Shown: in pieces, positions 35,388-44,198 of the stretch
Numbering within the stretch: position 1 is the stretch's first letter
Layout: the number at the start of each line of letters is the position of its first letter
Assembly (NCBI GenBank): GCA_013322215.1
Contig: JAAMEZ010000052.1
Coordinates: 36,919-100,918, forward strand
Length of the DNA stretch: 64,000 nucleotides
Reading direction: 5' to 3'
Source of the DNA: Martinezella rhizogenes
GTDB taxonomy: Bacteria > Pseudomonadota > Alphaproteobacteria > Rhizobiales > Rhizobiaceae
Notes under the pieces: model-generated
Seen by the model: only the letters and a program-made list of their open reading frames with translations
What the model was told of the DNA's origin: nothing
Database searches by the model: none
Translations under genes and position numbers: made by a program

Positions 35388-37175
35388 CTATCTCCCGACA
35401 GCGTAGGCTTGCATCAAACGCGGAGTTGCTGCGGCGCGCAAGAGGCCATCCGCGTCACGCCGCGCTGCCGTGAGGCGGCCCACGGTCCATTCCGGCGCGA
35501 CAGTCAACTGATGGCCTTTCTTGCGGAGCGTATCCAGCACATCAGCGCTGAAATTCGCCTCCGCCGTCAGGCCGCCCGGCTCGCGCGTGCGCGGATAAAA
35601 GGAGCTCGGGAAATGCGTGCTGTGGAACAGCGGCTTGTCGATTGCTTCCTGCAAGTTCAGCCCATGATGGACATAGCGCAGAAAGAAGGAGAGCTGCCAT
35701 TGCTCCTGCTGATCGCCGCCGGGCGTGCCGAAGGCAAGGGTCGGACGCCCTTCATGCAGCGCCATCGTCGGGGTCAGCGTCGTGCGCGGCCGCTTGCCCG
35801 GCGCAAGTGAGGAGGGCAGGCCGGGTTGCAGCCAGAACATCTGTGCGCGGGAATTCAGGCAGAAGCCGAGGCCGGGAATGATCGGCGAGGACTGCAGCCA
35901 GCCGCCGGATGGCGTCACCGACACCATGTTGCCCTCTCGGTCGATGACATCGATATGCACGGTATCGCCGCGCTTTTCGGTCAAATGCGACATTGTCGGC
36001 TCGTAGACCGCGCCGCTCTTGGCTTCCGGTACTTCGAGCATCGTCATGGTGAGATCGTACTGGCTTTCGAAGCCAGGCAATCTGCCGGGGCGCAAAGCAA
36101 GTGAAGCTTCCGGCGAAATCAGCCGGCGGCGCTCGTCGGCATAAGTATCCGAAAGCAGGGTTTCGAGCGGTACATTCGTGAAATTGGGGTCGCCGTAATA
36201 GACCTCTCTGTCGGCAAAGGCGAGTTTCATCGCCTCGGTGACGGTGTGGACGAAATCGGCCCCGGCGGGATCCATGCTGGCGATGTCGAAACCCTTGAGC
36301 AGTGCCAACGTCTGCAGGAAGACGGGTCCCTGACCCCATGGGCCGATCTTGGCGACCGTCCAGCCATGATAGTCGTAGGTCTGTGGCGCCTCGATCGTCG
36401 CCTGCCAGTTGGCCATATCGTCGGCGGTCAACACACCCTTGTGGCGTTCACCACTCGCATCCATGACCTCAGTCTTGCCGACGTAGCTGTCGATCGCCTC
36501 CGCGACGAAGCCGCGGTAATAGGCATCGCGGGCGGCTTCGATCTGCGCTTCACGATCGCTCTTGCTTTCCGCTTCGGCCACGACCCGCTTCCAGGTTTCG
36601 GCAAGAACGGGGTTCTTGAAGTTGGACCAGGGTTCGGGAGCGGCACCGCCCGGAAGCCAGGTCTCGTAGGAGGTCGGCCATTCGTTGCGATAGAATTCGG
36701 CAAGACCTGTGATCGTGGCGGAGACGCGCGGCAGGACGGGGTGCCCCTTTTCGGCATAGTGGATCGCCGGTTCGAGGACGTCGCGGACCGTCAGCCGGCC
36801 ATAGTCGCGCAGCATCAGCATCCAGCCGTCGAAGGCTCCGGGGATGACGGTCGCAAGCAGGCCATCACCGGGGATCAGCTTCAATCCCTCGCGCGTGTAA
36901 TGCTCGATCGTTGCGCCTGCCGGTGCCGGCGCCTGGGCACAGATGACCTCGATCTTGTCCTTCTTCTTCGAATAGAGGATGGCCGGCATGTCGCCGCCCG
37001 GCCCGCAGAGATGCGGCTCGACGATCTGCAGCACGAAACCGGTGGCAACGGCGGCGTCGAAGGCGTTGCCGCCCTTTTCGAGAATGCTCATGCCGACGGC
37101 GGAAGCGATCCAATGCGTCGAGGTGACGACGCCGAAGGTGCCGAGGATTTCGGGGCGTGTGGTGAATGCGGTCAT
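35388..37175 (-). CDS. Gamma-glutamyltransferase family protein
   Basis: The protein has 595 aa from the ATG at 37175; an ATG three codons upstream has the AAAGG site too close. It has the GGT Ntn-hydrolase fold: GGNAFDAAVATGFVLQIVEP near residue 35, GGDMPAILY, KLAFADREVYYGDP, and the autoprocessing site region KRGDTVHIDVIDREGNMVSV with the likely nucleophile Thr405. The usual T-T/S-H signature is altered to T-V-H and the later S/T is Asp, so this is a divergent branch. No signal peptide is present, so it probably acts in the cytoplasm on imported gamma-glutamyl compounds. It lies between the permease and DUF1028 genes of the peptide operon. Confidence 0.88.
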   Translation of the reverse strand: MTAFTTRPEILGTFGVVTSTHWIASAVGMSILEKGGNAFDAAVATGFVLQIVEPHLCGPGGDMPAILYSKKKDKIEVICAQAPAPAGATIEHYTREGLKLIPGDGLLATVIPGAFDGWMLMLRDYGRLTVRDVLEPAIHYAEKGHPVLPRVSATITGLAEFYRNEWPTSYETWLPGGAAPEPWSNFKNPVLAETWKRVVAEAESKSDREAQIEAARDAYYRGFVAEAIDSYVGKTEVMDASGERHKGVLTADDMANWQATIEAPQTYDYHGWTVAKIGPWGQGPVFLQTLALLKGFDIASMDPAGADFVHTVTEAMKLAFADREVYYGDPNFTNVPLETLLSDTYADERRRLISPEASLALRPGRLPGFESQYDLTMTMLEVPEAKSGAVYEPTMSHLTEKRGDTVHIDVIDREGNMVSVTPSGGWLQSSPIIPGLGFCLNSRAQMFWLQPGLPSSLAPGKRPRTTLTPTMALHEGRPTLAFGTPGGDQQEQWQLSFFLRYVHHGLNLQEAIDKPLFHSTHFPSSFYPRTREPGGLTAEANFSADVLDTLRKKGHQLTVAPEWTVGRLTAARRDADGLLRAAATPRLMQAYAVGR

Positions 37176-37197
37176 TGGGGGCATCCTTTCTGTTTAT

Positions 37198-38076
37198 TCA
37201 TGCTTCGCGCGGGTCGAGCGCATCGCGCAGGCCGTCGCCGAGGAGATTGAAGCCGATCACGACGAGAAAAATGGCGGCACCCGGCCACATGGCCATCCAG
37301 GGCGCCTGTTCGAGATAGTTCTTGGCGACGTTGAGCATCGAACCCCAGCTCGGGGCAGGCGGCTGTTGGCCGAGGCCGAGGAAGGAGAGACTTGCTTCCG
37401 CGATGATCGCGGTCGCGATGGTGAGCGTCGCCTGCACGAGAATCGGAGCAAAGACGTTCGGCAGGATATAACGGGTGATGATGCTCGTATGGCGCAGGCC
37501 GATCGATCGGGCGCCCTCGACATAATCCTCCGTCCTGACCGCCAGCACCTGGCCGCGCGTCAGCCGCACGAAGACAGGCGTTGCCGAAAGCCCGATCGCG
37601 ATCATCGCATTGGTGAGGCTCGGGCCGAGGAAGGCGGCAAGCGCAATGGCGGTGATGAGGAAAGGCATCGCCAGGAAGGCTTCGGTGATGCGTGAGATGA
37701 TCTGGTCGATCCAGCCGCCATAGTAGCCCGAGATCAGGCCCAGAGGTACGCCGATCGCGACCGCGATGGCAACCGAGAAGATGCCCGCCATCAGGGATGC
37801 CCGTGCGCCCCAGATCATGCGGGAGAGAATGTCGCGGCCGAGATCGTCGGTGCCGAGCCAGTGGGCGGCCGACGGCGCCTTGCGGATCGCCGCCCAGCTG
37901 GTGGCGACCGGATCAGGGATCGGCAGGAGCGGTGCGACCACCGCAAGCGCGGTAAAGAACGCGATGATTGCAAGCCCGACCAGGGCCCCCTTGTTGGCTC
38001 GCAGCTTGCGCCAGGCCCGGTTGGGAGCACGTTTGGCAGAAGGGGCCGCCGTGGCCGCTTGAACGATCGTGCTCAT
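37198..38076 (-). CDS. Peptide ABC transporter permease (DppC/GsiD-type)
   Basis: The protein has 292 aa from the ATG at 38076, which overlaps the stop of the upstream permease by 4 bp. It has an N-terminal OppC_N-type membrane segment, the HWLGTDDLGRDILSRMIWGA signature of DppC-type permeases and an EAA loop (EDYVEGARSIGLRHTSIITR). It forms the channel with its DppB-type partner. A longer upstream reading frame in this frame is an artefact overlapping the partner gene. Confidence 0.92.
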   Translation of the reverse strand: MSTIVQAATAAPSAKRAPNRAWRKLRANKGALVGLAIIAFFTALAVVAPLLPIPDPVATSWAAIRKAPSAAHWLGTDDLGRDILSRMIWGARASLMAGIFSVAIAVAIGVPLGLISGYYGGWIDQIISRITEAFLAMPFLITAIALAAFLGPSLTNAMIAIGLSATPVFVRLTRGQVLAVRTEDYVEGARSIGLRHTSIITRYILPNVFAPILVQATLTIATAIIAEASLSFLGLGQQPPAPSWGSMLNVAKNYLEQAPWMAMWPGAAIFLVVIGFNLLGDGLRDALDPREA

Positions 38077-39020
38077 AGGGCTGCCCTCATGCGTGGATTG
38101 AGGAGGACATAGAGAATATCGGCGATGAGGTTCATCGCGATGAAGCCGATGGCTGTGCAGAGCACCACGCCCTGGACGACGGCATAGTCCCGGTTGAAGA
38201 CCGCGTCGACAATCAGCTTGCCGAAGCCGGGGATGGTGAAGATCTGCTCGGTCAGCACGGCGCCTGCCAGCAGTTCGCCGAAAAGCAGGGCGCTGACGGT
38301 GACGACAGGCAGGATGGCGTTGCGGAAGCTGTGCTGCAGGACGACGGCCGTCTCCGGCAGGCCTTTGGCGCGGGCTGTCCGGATATAGTCGGCACTGAGC
38401 ACACTCAGCATCGACGAACGCGTGTGGCGCATCAAGGTTGCCGCCAGTGCATTGCCGAGCACGAAGGATGGCATCAGCATCGTCTGGATCGAGCGCCACG
38501 GATCTTCGAAGAAGGGTTGATAACCGGAGGCCGGCAACCAGTGCAGCTTCACCGAGACCAGCAGGATCAGCATGATGCCGAGCCAGAAGTTCGGCACCGA
38601 CAGCCCGCACAAGGCGACGATATTGGCGAGGAAGTCGATGAAGGTGTTCTTCTTCACCGCCGCCAATATCCCCATGGGAATACCGATCGCGAAGGCGAAG
38701 ATCATCGACATGACGGCAAGCTGGATCGTCACCGGCAGCTTTTCGGCAACGAGCGTCAGGACCGGCTGATTGGTGCGCAGCGAGACGCCGAGATCGCCCC
38801 TGGCGACACCCTGCAACCAATAGCCATATTGGTAGATGACCGGATCGTTGAGGCGATATTTCTCGCGAAGCAGCTCCAGCACCTGGGGATCGCGCTCTTC
38901 GCCGGCCATGGCGAGCACCGGATCGCCAGGCAGCAGCTTCTGTAGCGAGAAGACGAAGATCGAAATGATCAGCAGCGTCGGGATGGCGACGAGCAGCCTC
39001 TTTCCGATATAGCTATACAT
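38073..39020 (-). CDS. Peptide ABC transporter permease (DppB/GsiC-type)
   Basis: The protein of 315 aa begins MYSYIGKRLLVAIPTLLIIS, typical of DppB-type permeases, with the first membrane segment at residues 9-29. The EAA loop SADYIRTARAKGLPETAVVL lies near residue 210. It pairs with the DppC-type permease encoded downstream. It follows the binding-protein gene after a stable hairpin. Confidence 0.92.
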   Translation of the reverse strand: MYSYIGKRLLVAIPTLLIISIFVFSLQKLLPGDPVLAMAGEERDPQVLELLREKYRLNDPVIYQYGYWLQGVARGDLGVSLRTNQPVLTLVAEKLPVTIQLAVMSMIFAFAIGIPMGILAAVKKNTFIDFLANIVALCGLSVPNFWLGIMLILLVSVKLHWLPASGYQPFFEDPWRSIQTMLMPSFVLGNALAATLMRHTRSSMLSVLSADYIRTARAKGLPETAVVLQHSFRNAILPVVTVSALLFGELLAGAVLTEQIFTIPGFGKLIVDAVFNRDYAVVQGVVLCTAIGFIAMNLIADILYVLLNPRMRAAL

Positions 39021-39055
39021 GGGCAGATCCTTGCCGCGATGTCGAATGTGAAAGC

Positions 39056-39081
39056 GCCATGCGGGAAGGAGCCCGCATGGC
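39056..39081 (-). promoter_or_regulatory. Intercistronic hairpin after the peptide-binding protein gene
   Basis: A perfect 10-bp stem (GCCATGCGGG / CCCGCATGGC) with a 6-nt loop lies 9 bp after the binding-protein stop, read leftward. It is the third case in this window of a stable hairpin directly behind a binding-protein gene. Confidence 0.7.
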
Positions 39082-39090
39082 TTTGGTCGC

Positions 39091-40599
39091 TCAACTGCCC
39101 TTCTTCACACCCACGAGGCGGATCATGCCGTCCGGGGAGGGCACGAAGCCGGATATCTTCTTATTGTAGGCCCAGATCCAGGCCTGATGCCCGAGGAAGA
39201 TGATCGGCAGATCCTGGTTGAGGATCGCCTCGGCCGCATCGTACTTCTGTTTGCGCACGGCATTGTCCTGCGACTGGCGCGCCTCAAGCAGCAGTTTATC
39301 GACGTCCGGATTGCTGTATTTGGAATCATTGAGGCCGGCGCCGGTCGTGACGAACTGCTGGATGTTGCCGTCAGGATCGGAGCGGCCGGACCAGTCGGAG
39401 CGGCTGAGCTGGTAGTTGCCGCTCGACTGCGCATCAAGCAGGGTCGCGAACTCGGTCGTCTTCAGCGTCACGTCGAAACCGGCTTCGGCGACCATCGACT
39501 GGATGATCTGCATCATCTGCATAGAAACCGGGTTGTTGGCGACGGCAAGCTCGACCGGAATGCGGTCGAAACCAGCTTCTTTCACCAGCGCCTTGGCTTT
39601 GTCGACATCGCGGGCGGGCACCGGAACATCCTTGTCGAACCAGGGGCTGTTCGGCGCAAATGGCTGGTTGCCGGCAAGACCCGTGCCGTCGAAGACGATC
39701 TGCATGGCGGCCTCGCGGTCGATTGCCAGCGAGAAGGCCTGGCGCAGGCGCTTGTCCTTGCCCATCGGATTGTCGGCACGCGGACCATTGCCGACATTGG
39801 CGTAGACGCCCAGCCAGCCGGTGCCGATAGCATCGGCATAGACGAGATTGGGGTCGCCCTTGACCGTGCCTGCATCGGAGGCTGCGACACGCTCGATCAT
39901 ATCGAGATCGCCGGAACGCAGGTTGGCGAGGCGAACCGTCGTGTCGGGGATCGGCAGGTAGGTCACCTTGTCGATGAAGATATTGTCCTTGTTCCAGTAG
40001 TCCTGGAATTTCTCGAGCACGATGCGATCCTGCTGCACGCGCTCGACGAATTTGAACGGTCCGGAGCAGACGGGATGATCGCTGAATTTGGCACCGGCAG
40101 CCTTTGCCGCCGTCGGCGAGACCATCATGCCGGAACGATCGGAAAGCTGGGCAAGCAGCGTGACGTCAGGCGCCTTCAGGGTGAAAGTGACTTCGTACTC
40201 GCCTGTTGCTTCGACCTTGGTGACGGAGGAAAGCTCGCTCTTGCGGCGCGACTCCGGCAAGGTCTGATAGCGCTGGATATTGTCGGCAACAGCCTGTGCA
40301 TTGAACGGTGTCTCGTCCTGGAATTTGACGCCCTGGCGCAGCTCCATGACGAGCTGCTTGCCGTCTGCGGACCATTTCCAAGAGGTGGCAAGCTGCGGCA
40401 CGAATTGCAGATCCGGTGTCACGTCGACGAGCTTGTCGCAGAGCGCGGTATAGACAATGCGGCCGACGAAGGTGCGGGACTGGGCAGGGTCCAGCGCATC
40501 GGCATCGTCCTGCAGGCCGATCTTGAGTTCGACGGCTAGGGACGGCAGCGCGATCAGGGCGCCGGCGGCAAGCGATGCCATAAATTTGGCGATCTTCAT
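39091..40599 (-). CDS. Peptide ABC transporter substrate-binding protein (SBP_bac_5)
   Basis: The protein of 502 aa has a signal peptide (MKIAKFMASLAAGALIALPS, cleavage near LAV) and the family 5 binding fold: ELKIGLQDDADALDPAQSRT, YTALCDKLVDVTPDL, QLATSWKWSADGKQLVMELR with GVKFQDETPFNAQAV. These are classic for dipeptide, oligopeptide or glutathione-binding proteins. It captures the ligand in the periplasm for the two permeases and the fused ATPase. The GGT-family enzyme in the same operon hints at gamma-glutamyl peptides. It follows the GntR gene by 86 bp. Confidence 0.93.
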   Translation of the reverse strand: MKIAKFMASLAAGALIALPSLAVELKIGLQDDADALDPAQSRTFVGRIVYTALCDKLVDVTPDLQFVPQLATSWKWSADGKQLVMELRQGVKFQDETPFNAQAVADNIQRYQTLPESRRKSELSSVTKVEATGEYEVTFTLKAPDVTLLAQLSDRSGMMVSPTAAKAAGAKFSDHPVCSGPFKFVERVQQDRIVLEKFQDYWNKDNIFIDKVTYLPIPDTTVRLANLRSGDLDMIERVAASDAGTVKGDPNLVYADAIGTGWLGVYANVGNGPRADNPMGKDKRLRQAFSLAIDREAAMQIVFDGTGLAGNQPFAPNSPWFDKDVPVPARDVDKAKALVKEAGFDRIPVELAVANNPVSMQMMQIIQSMVAEAGFDVTLKTTEFATLLDAQSSGNYQLSRSDWSGRSDPDGNIQQFVTTGAGLNDSKYSNPDVDKLLLEARQSQDNAVRKQKYDAAEAILNQDLPIIFLGHQAWIWAYNKKISGFVPSPDGMIRLVGVKKGS

Positions 40600-40685
40600 T
40601 CTGTTCTCCTGTTTATCGTTTTCGTTCTTTGCAGTCTCGACCGGTTTCCTCTCCGGTCGTGGTCTGGCGTGGGCGGGGCTTTTGG

Positions 40686-41423
40686 TCAGCCCACCTCCTC
40701 GGTCAGCGGCTCCTCGGCTTGCCGCGCATCCAGCGAGGTGATGCGGATGAGGCTGTCCTGCAGCATCAGAAGATGTTCGCGCATGGCCTCGGCCGCCTTC
40801 ATCGGGTTGCGCGCCGCAATGGCGTCGATGATCGTCCTGTGCTGCGCATAGGAGACCGGGCGTGTCTTGTTGGTGCTACGGGCCAATTCGCGAATGGTTT
40901 GCCAAGCCTCGTCCTGGCGGACATGATTGATGACGTCGAAAATGGTCAGAAAGAACTGGTTGCCGGCGCTTTGCGCGATCAGCCGATGCAATGCGCCATC
41001 CCAAAGTTCGCGGCTGTCGGCATCGTCGCTGGCGGTGATTTTCTTTGCCAGTTCATACATGCGGTCGATGTCGTCGGGCCTGGCGCGCATGGCGGCGAGC
41101 TGGGCGAGTTGCGGTTCGATGCGCAGCCGTACCTCCATGACCTCCATGAGATCCGTGCCGGCGACAAGCGTGCTGACATGCTGGCTCCAGTCGTCCGGAC
41201 GCTGTCCGACATAGGTCCCCGACCCTTGGCGACGCCAGACGCGGCCTTCTGCTTCCAGCACCTCCAGCGCCCGCCGGATCGCGCGTCGGCTGACGCCGAG
41301 CGTCTCCGAAAGAGCCCGCTCCGTCGGCAACTTTCCGTCGGCCGGCAGATCGGCGGAATTCAGGAGCCCTCGGAGCCGTTCCAGGGCATGCACCGAATTT
41401 TCCGGAAGGCTGCTGGTTGCCAT
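40686..41423 (-). CDS. GntR-family regulator (FadR/FCD type)
   Basis: The protein of 245 aa has an N-terminal GntR winged helix (KLPTERALSETLGVSRRAIRR, with LEAEGRVWRRQGSGTYVGQR) and a helical FCD ligand domain with the metal-site histidine region LHRLIAQSAGNQFFLTIF. FCD regulators bind organic or amino acids, often through zinc. It is the first gene before the peptide importer operon, and its own promoter carries a 23-bp palindrome over the -10 box. The likely role is autoregulated repression of the peptide import genes. Confidence 0.9.
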   Translation of the reverse strand: MATSSLPENSVHALERLRGLLNSADLPADGKLPTERALSETLGVSRRAIRRALEVLEAEGRVWRRQGSGTYVGQRPDDWSQHVSTLVAGTDLMEVMEVRLRIEPQLAQLAAMRARPDDIDRMYELAKKITASDDADSRELWDGALHRLIAQSAGNQFFLTIFDVINHVRQDEAWQTIRELARSTNKTRPVSYAQHRTIIDAIAARNPMKAAEAMREHLLMLQDSLIRITSLDARQAEEPLTEEVG

Positions 41424-41432
41424 GATGAAGGG

Positions 41433-41467
41433 TGAACCAATTTAAGATTGGTTCAATAGAAGTTCAA
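41433..41467 (-). promoter_or_regulatory. GntR promoter with palindromic operator over the -10 box
   Basis: Arms TGAACCAAT (41433-41441) and ATTGGTTCA (41447-41455) form a perfect 23-bp inverted repeat with a 5-bp spacer. On the leftward strand a -35 TTGAAC (41462-41467) and -10 TAAATT (41439-41444) are separated by exactly 17 bp. The palindrome covers the -10 element, so the GntR protein probably represses this promoter. Confidence 0.75.
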
Positions 41468-41536
41468 CTCGATCGCATCGTCAAGCGCTTTTTTGTGCAA
41501 TTTCGGCAATGCACAATGTTTGTGCGCAACGCGAAA

Positions 41537-41561
41537 AGGCGACCCGCAAAACGGGTCGCCT
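41537..41561 (-). terminator. Intrinsic terminator downstream of mlrC-like gene
   Basis: A perfect 10-bp stem (AGGCGACCCG / CGGGTCGCCT) with a 5-nt loop is followed, read leftward, by TTTTCGCG. It lies 53 bp after the M81 peptidase stop and separates that transcript from the GntR/peptide operon. Confidence 0.85.
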
Positions 41562-41614
41562 GCTTCAGATGGTGAAATGATGACGTCTGCTCTTACGGCT
41601 CTCCGACTTGAGCC

Positions 41615-43057
41615 TCAGCGACCGACGGCGCGCGCTGAAAGTGCTGTCTCGGGCGTGAAGTCGAAATCCTTGTCGAAGGGATAGGTCGGCTTCGTCTTGT
41701 GCAGCCGCGGCAGTCGCTCGACGAACTGGTCGACGACGCCAGGCGACAGCGCCATCAGGTTCGGGTTGGCGATCGGTGCCAATTCCGGCGAGAGATAGCC
41801 CGATTTGACGACGATGATCTTTGCTTTGTGCGGATCGAGGCCAAGGCGGGTGAAATCGGCGATATTGTGATAGGGGCGGCGCTTGGCCGACAGGACGAGA
41901 TCGATGCCGCCGATGGAGACGACCGCCTGCATGTCGGTCGCTTCTTTAGTCTCGAGCAGATGCTTGACGGTGAAGGTGCCTTTCACCGGTTTGCTTCCCT
42001 TGGTGTCCAGCGATGCGCCGACGGAGAGATCGAGGGTGGCGCCAAGGCCGGCGGCATAGCAGGCTTCCGTCGCTGCTTTGTCGGTAATACCGGCAAAGAT
42101 GACGCCTTGTGCGCCCTTGGCGATCAGTTCCGCCAACACATCGGCGCGGTCGCCGACGCCGCCGCCCGTCGGATTGTCGCCGGATTCCGCCAGAACCACG
42201 GGCGCGGTCGTGCTGGTGATTGCCTTGGCGACGCATTCCTCGATCGAGCCGATTTTGCAGCCGAAGACGAAATCCTGGCGCGCATCCCAATAGGCCTGCG
42301 CCAGGCGTTTGGCTTCCCGCTCGAGCACGGCGCGATCCGTGCCGGTCATGATGGCGGCAGCCGTGGCGCGGGGCTCGTCAGCCCAGACATAACCGACCAT
42401 GAGCGACGCATCCCATACGCCGTCAATGGCGTCGATTCCGGGCAGCATGTCGTAGAGGCTCTTGGCCGGCTCATCGACCGTGCTGGTGCGTTCACCCGGC
42501 AGCACCACCGGGATCGGCGCCCAAAGCAGGATCGGCTTCACGCCGGTCTTCAGGCTTTCCGTCAGCATCTTGACGGCGCGGCGCATGGTCTCCTCGACAT
42601 CGATGTGCGGGGCGGTGCGATAGGTGGAGTACATGTCGAGGGCATCGATAATGCGCTGGGTGACGTTGCCGTGCAGGTCGTAGCTTGCCGAAAGCGTGCA
42701 GTCGTTGCCGACAACTGCGCGGGCCGCGCTGATCCAGTCACCCTCGGCATCTTCCATGCCTTCGACATACATGGCGCCGTGCATGGCGAGATAGAGCCCA
42801 TCGAGCGGCAGCAGCGCTTTCAGCCCTTCCAGAAACTCCGCCTTGAAGGCCTCGTAGGTATGGCGCGCGACAGGGCCGCCGGCGATGGCTCTCGCGTGGA
42901 TGGTCGGCAAAAACTCGCCGTCATAGTCTTTGAGGAAGGCGAAGTAGGGCGAGGCGGTCAGCTCCGCGCCGTGCAGGACGCGAAAGTCCTTCTCTTCGTT
43001 CAGGACGGGATTGTAGGTGCTGCATTCGATATGAATGCCTCCGACGGCAATGCGCAT
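41615..43057 (-). CDS. M81 family metallopeptidase (MlrC/microcystinase C-like)
   Basis: The protein has 480 aa from the ATG at 43057; the codons upstream overlap the ROK gene end. It starts MRIAVGGIHIECSTYNPVLN, the typical DUF1485/MlrC N terminus. Zinc-ligand candidates lie in SASYDLHGNVTQRIIDALDM and RTAPHIDVEETMRRAV, matching the Asp-His...His set of MlrC. The MlrC_C domain follows (LAESGDNPTGGGVGDRADVL). MlrC of sphingomonads cleaves linearised microcystin tetrapeptides. Homologues in rhizobia often lie near peptide importers. It follows a ROK regulator by 7 bp and lies upstream of the peptide operon in a separate transcript. Confidence 0.9.
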   Translation of the reverse strand: MRIAVGGIHIECSTYNPVLNEEKDFRVLHGAELTASPYFAFLKDYDGEFLPTIHARAIAGGPVARHTYEAFKAEFLEGLKALLPLDGLYLAMHGAMYVEGMEDAEGDWISAARAVVGNDCTLSASYDLHGNVTQRIIDALDMYSTYRTAPHIDVEETMRRAVKMLTESLKTGVKPILLWAPIPVVLPGERTSTVDEPAKSLYDMLPGIDAIDGVWDASLMVGYVWADEPRATAAAIMTGTDRAVLEREAKRLAQAYWDARQDFVFGCKIGSIEECVAKAITSTTAPVVLAESGDNPTGGGVGDRADVLAELIAKGAQGVIFAGITDKAATEACYAAGLGATLDLSVGASLDTKGSKPVKGTFTVKHLLETKEATDMQAVVSIGGIDLVLSAKRRPYHNIADFTRLGLDPHKAKIIVVKSGYLSPELAPIANPNLMALSPGVVDQFVERLPRLHKTKPTYPFDKDFDFTPETALSARAVGR

Positions 43058-43064
43058 GGGAACC

Positions 43065-44198
43065 TCAATAGGGGTTAGGACCAATCAGGAAATTGTGAGC
43101 GGCAATGCTGGCGGCACCGCGTGCCCAGACATCGCCATCGACACGCTGCGTACGGATCGGCGTCTGGCCGGCATAGCGCGGCAATACGTTGCCCTCGATC
43201 GCCTGCCGCATGACCGTGCCGAAAAGGCCATCGAACCGGCCTTCGACATGAGTAATCAGGATCAGGCCGGGATCGTTGAACTGGATGAGATGGGCAATCG
43301 CCAGCCCCAGCGCACTGCCGGCGCGGTGCAGAATTCGGATCGCAATGGCGTTGCCGAGTGCAGCCTCCGTCTCCAGCTCTTCGAGAGATTGGCAAGCGAG
43401 GCCCTCGGCCTTGGCCGTTTCCTTGATCGCCTTCAGCGAGGCCACGGTATCGAGGCAGCCACGCTTGCCGCAACGGCAGGGCGAGCCATTGGGCTCGATG
43501 GTGCAATGGGCGATCTCACCGGCGCCGCCATGATTGCCGCGATAGAGCTTGCCGCCGATAAAATGGGCGCAGCCGATGCCATCATCGAACGAAACGACGC
43601 TGAAATTCTGCACGTCGCGGGCGCAGCCGAACAGCTTCTCGCTGACGGCGACTGCCTTGGCGTCGTTCTCGATGAAGGTGGCGATGCCGGTCTTCTGTCT
43701 GATGATGCCGGCAAGGGGCACATCCTGCCATCCAAGCAGGGTGGATTTGACGCAGCTTGCCTGCTTTTCATCGACGAAGCCGGAGAGCGCGATGCCGAGG
43801 CCGGAAAGCTTGCGACTGGCATCTTTGCATTCGGCAAGCAGTTTCGCCAGCGTGTCGGCGATCATTTCGGCGATGACCTCCGGATCGCGCGACAGCGGCA
43901 TGGTCTGGCGTGCGACGATATTGCCGTTGAAATCGCTGAGCACCAGCGGTGCCGGGTCTTCGAGCAGCGAAATTCCACCGAAGAAGGCGCCTTCCGGATG
44001 CAGGTCCAGAAGGATCGACGGGCGGCCCTGTCCGTAAATCGTTTCCGTCTCCCGCAATACGCCGCGGGAAATCAGATCGCGCGCAATTCCGCTCATCGCA
44101 GCCTTGCTCAGCCCCATGGATGCCGCCAGAACCGTGCGGCTGGAAGGGCCTGATTGGCTGATAACCCGCAAAAGCTGCTGCTGTGAGGATGTTAGCAA
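43065..44198 (-). CDS. ROK family transcriptional regulator
   Basis: The protein has 377 aa if the TTG at 44198 is the start; no ATG lies in a better place until residue 28, inside the DNA-binding domain. The N-terminal winged helix (RTVLAASMGLSKAAMSGIAR) precedes a ROK sugar-kinase-like domain with LGIALSGFVDEKQ, FIENDAKAVAVSEKLFGCAR, GGAGEIAHCTIEPNG and the zinc motif CRCGKRGCLDTVAS. Most such regulators bind sugars or amino sugars. It is cotranscribed with the M81 peptidase. A GTTCA-N5-TGAAC palindrome lies 44 bp upstream, suggesting autoregulation. Confidence 0.9.
   Translation of the reverse strand: MLTSSQQQLLRVISQSGPSSRTVLAASMGLSKAAMSGIARDLISRGVLRETETIYGQGRPSILLDLHPEGAFFGGISLLEDPAPLVLSDFNGNIVARQTMPLSRDPEVIAEMIADTLAKLLAECKDASRKLSGLGIALSGFVDEKQASCVKSTLLGWQDVPLAGIIRQKTGIATFIENDAKAVAVSEKLFGCARDVQNFSVVSFDDGIGCAHFIGGKLYRGNHGGAGEIAHCTIEPNGSPCRCGKRGCLDTVASLKAIKETAKAEGLACQSLEELETEAALGNAIAIRILHRAGSALGLAIAHLIQFNDPGLILITHVEGRFDGLFGTVMRQAIEGNVLPRYAGQTPIRTQRVDGDVWARGAASIAAHNFLIGPNPY

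Noticed and set aside
41451..41465. Second GTTC-N7-GTTC match, upstream of the GntR gene.
   Set aside because: Half of it belongs to the arm of the 23-bp palindromic operator and the other half to the -35 box, so a LexA role is unlikely. It shows how easily the short motif occurs by chance.
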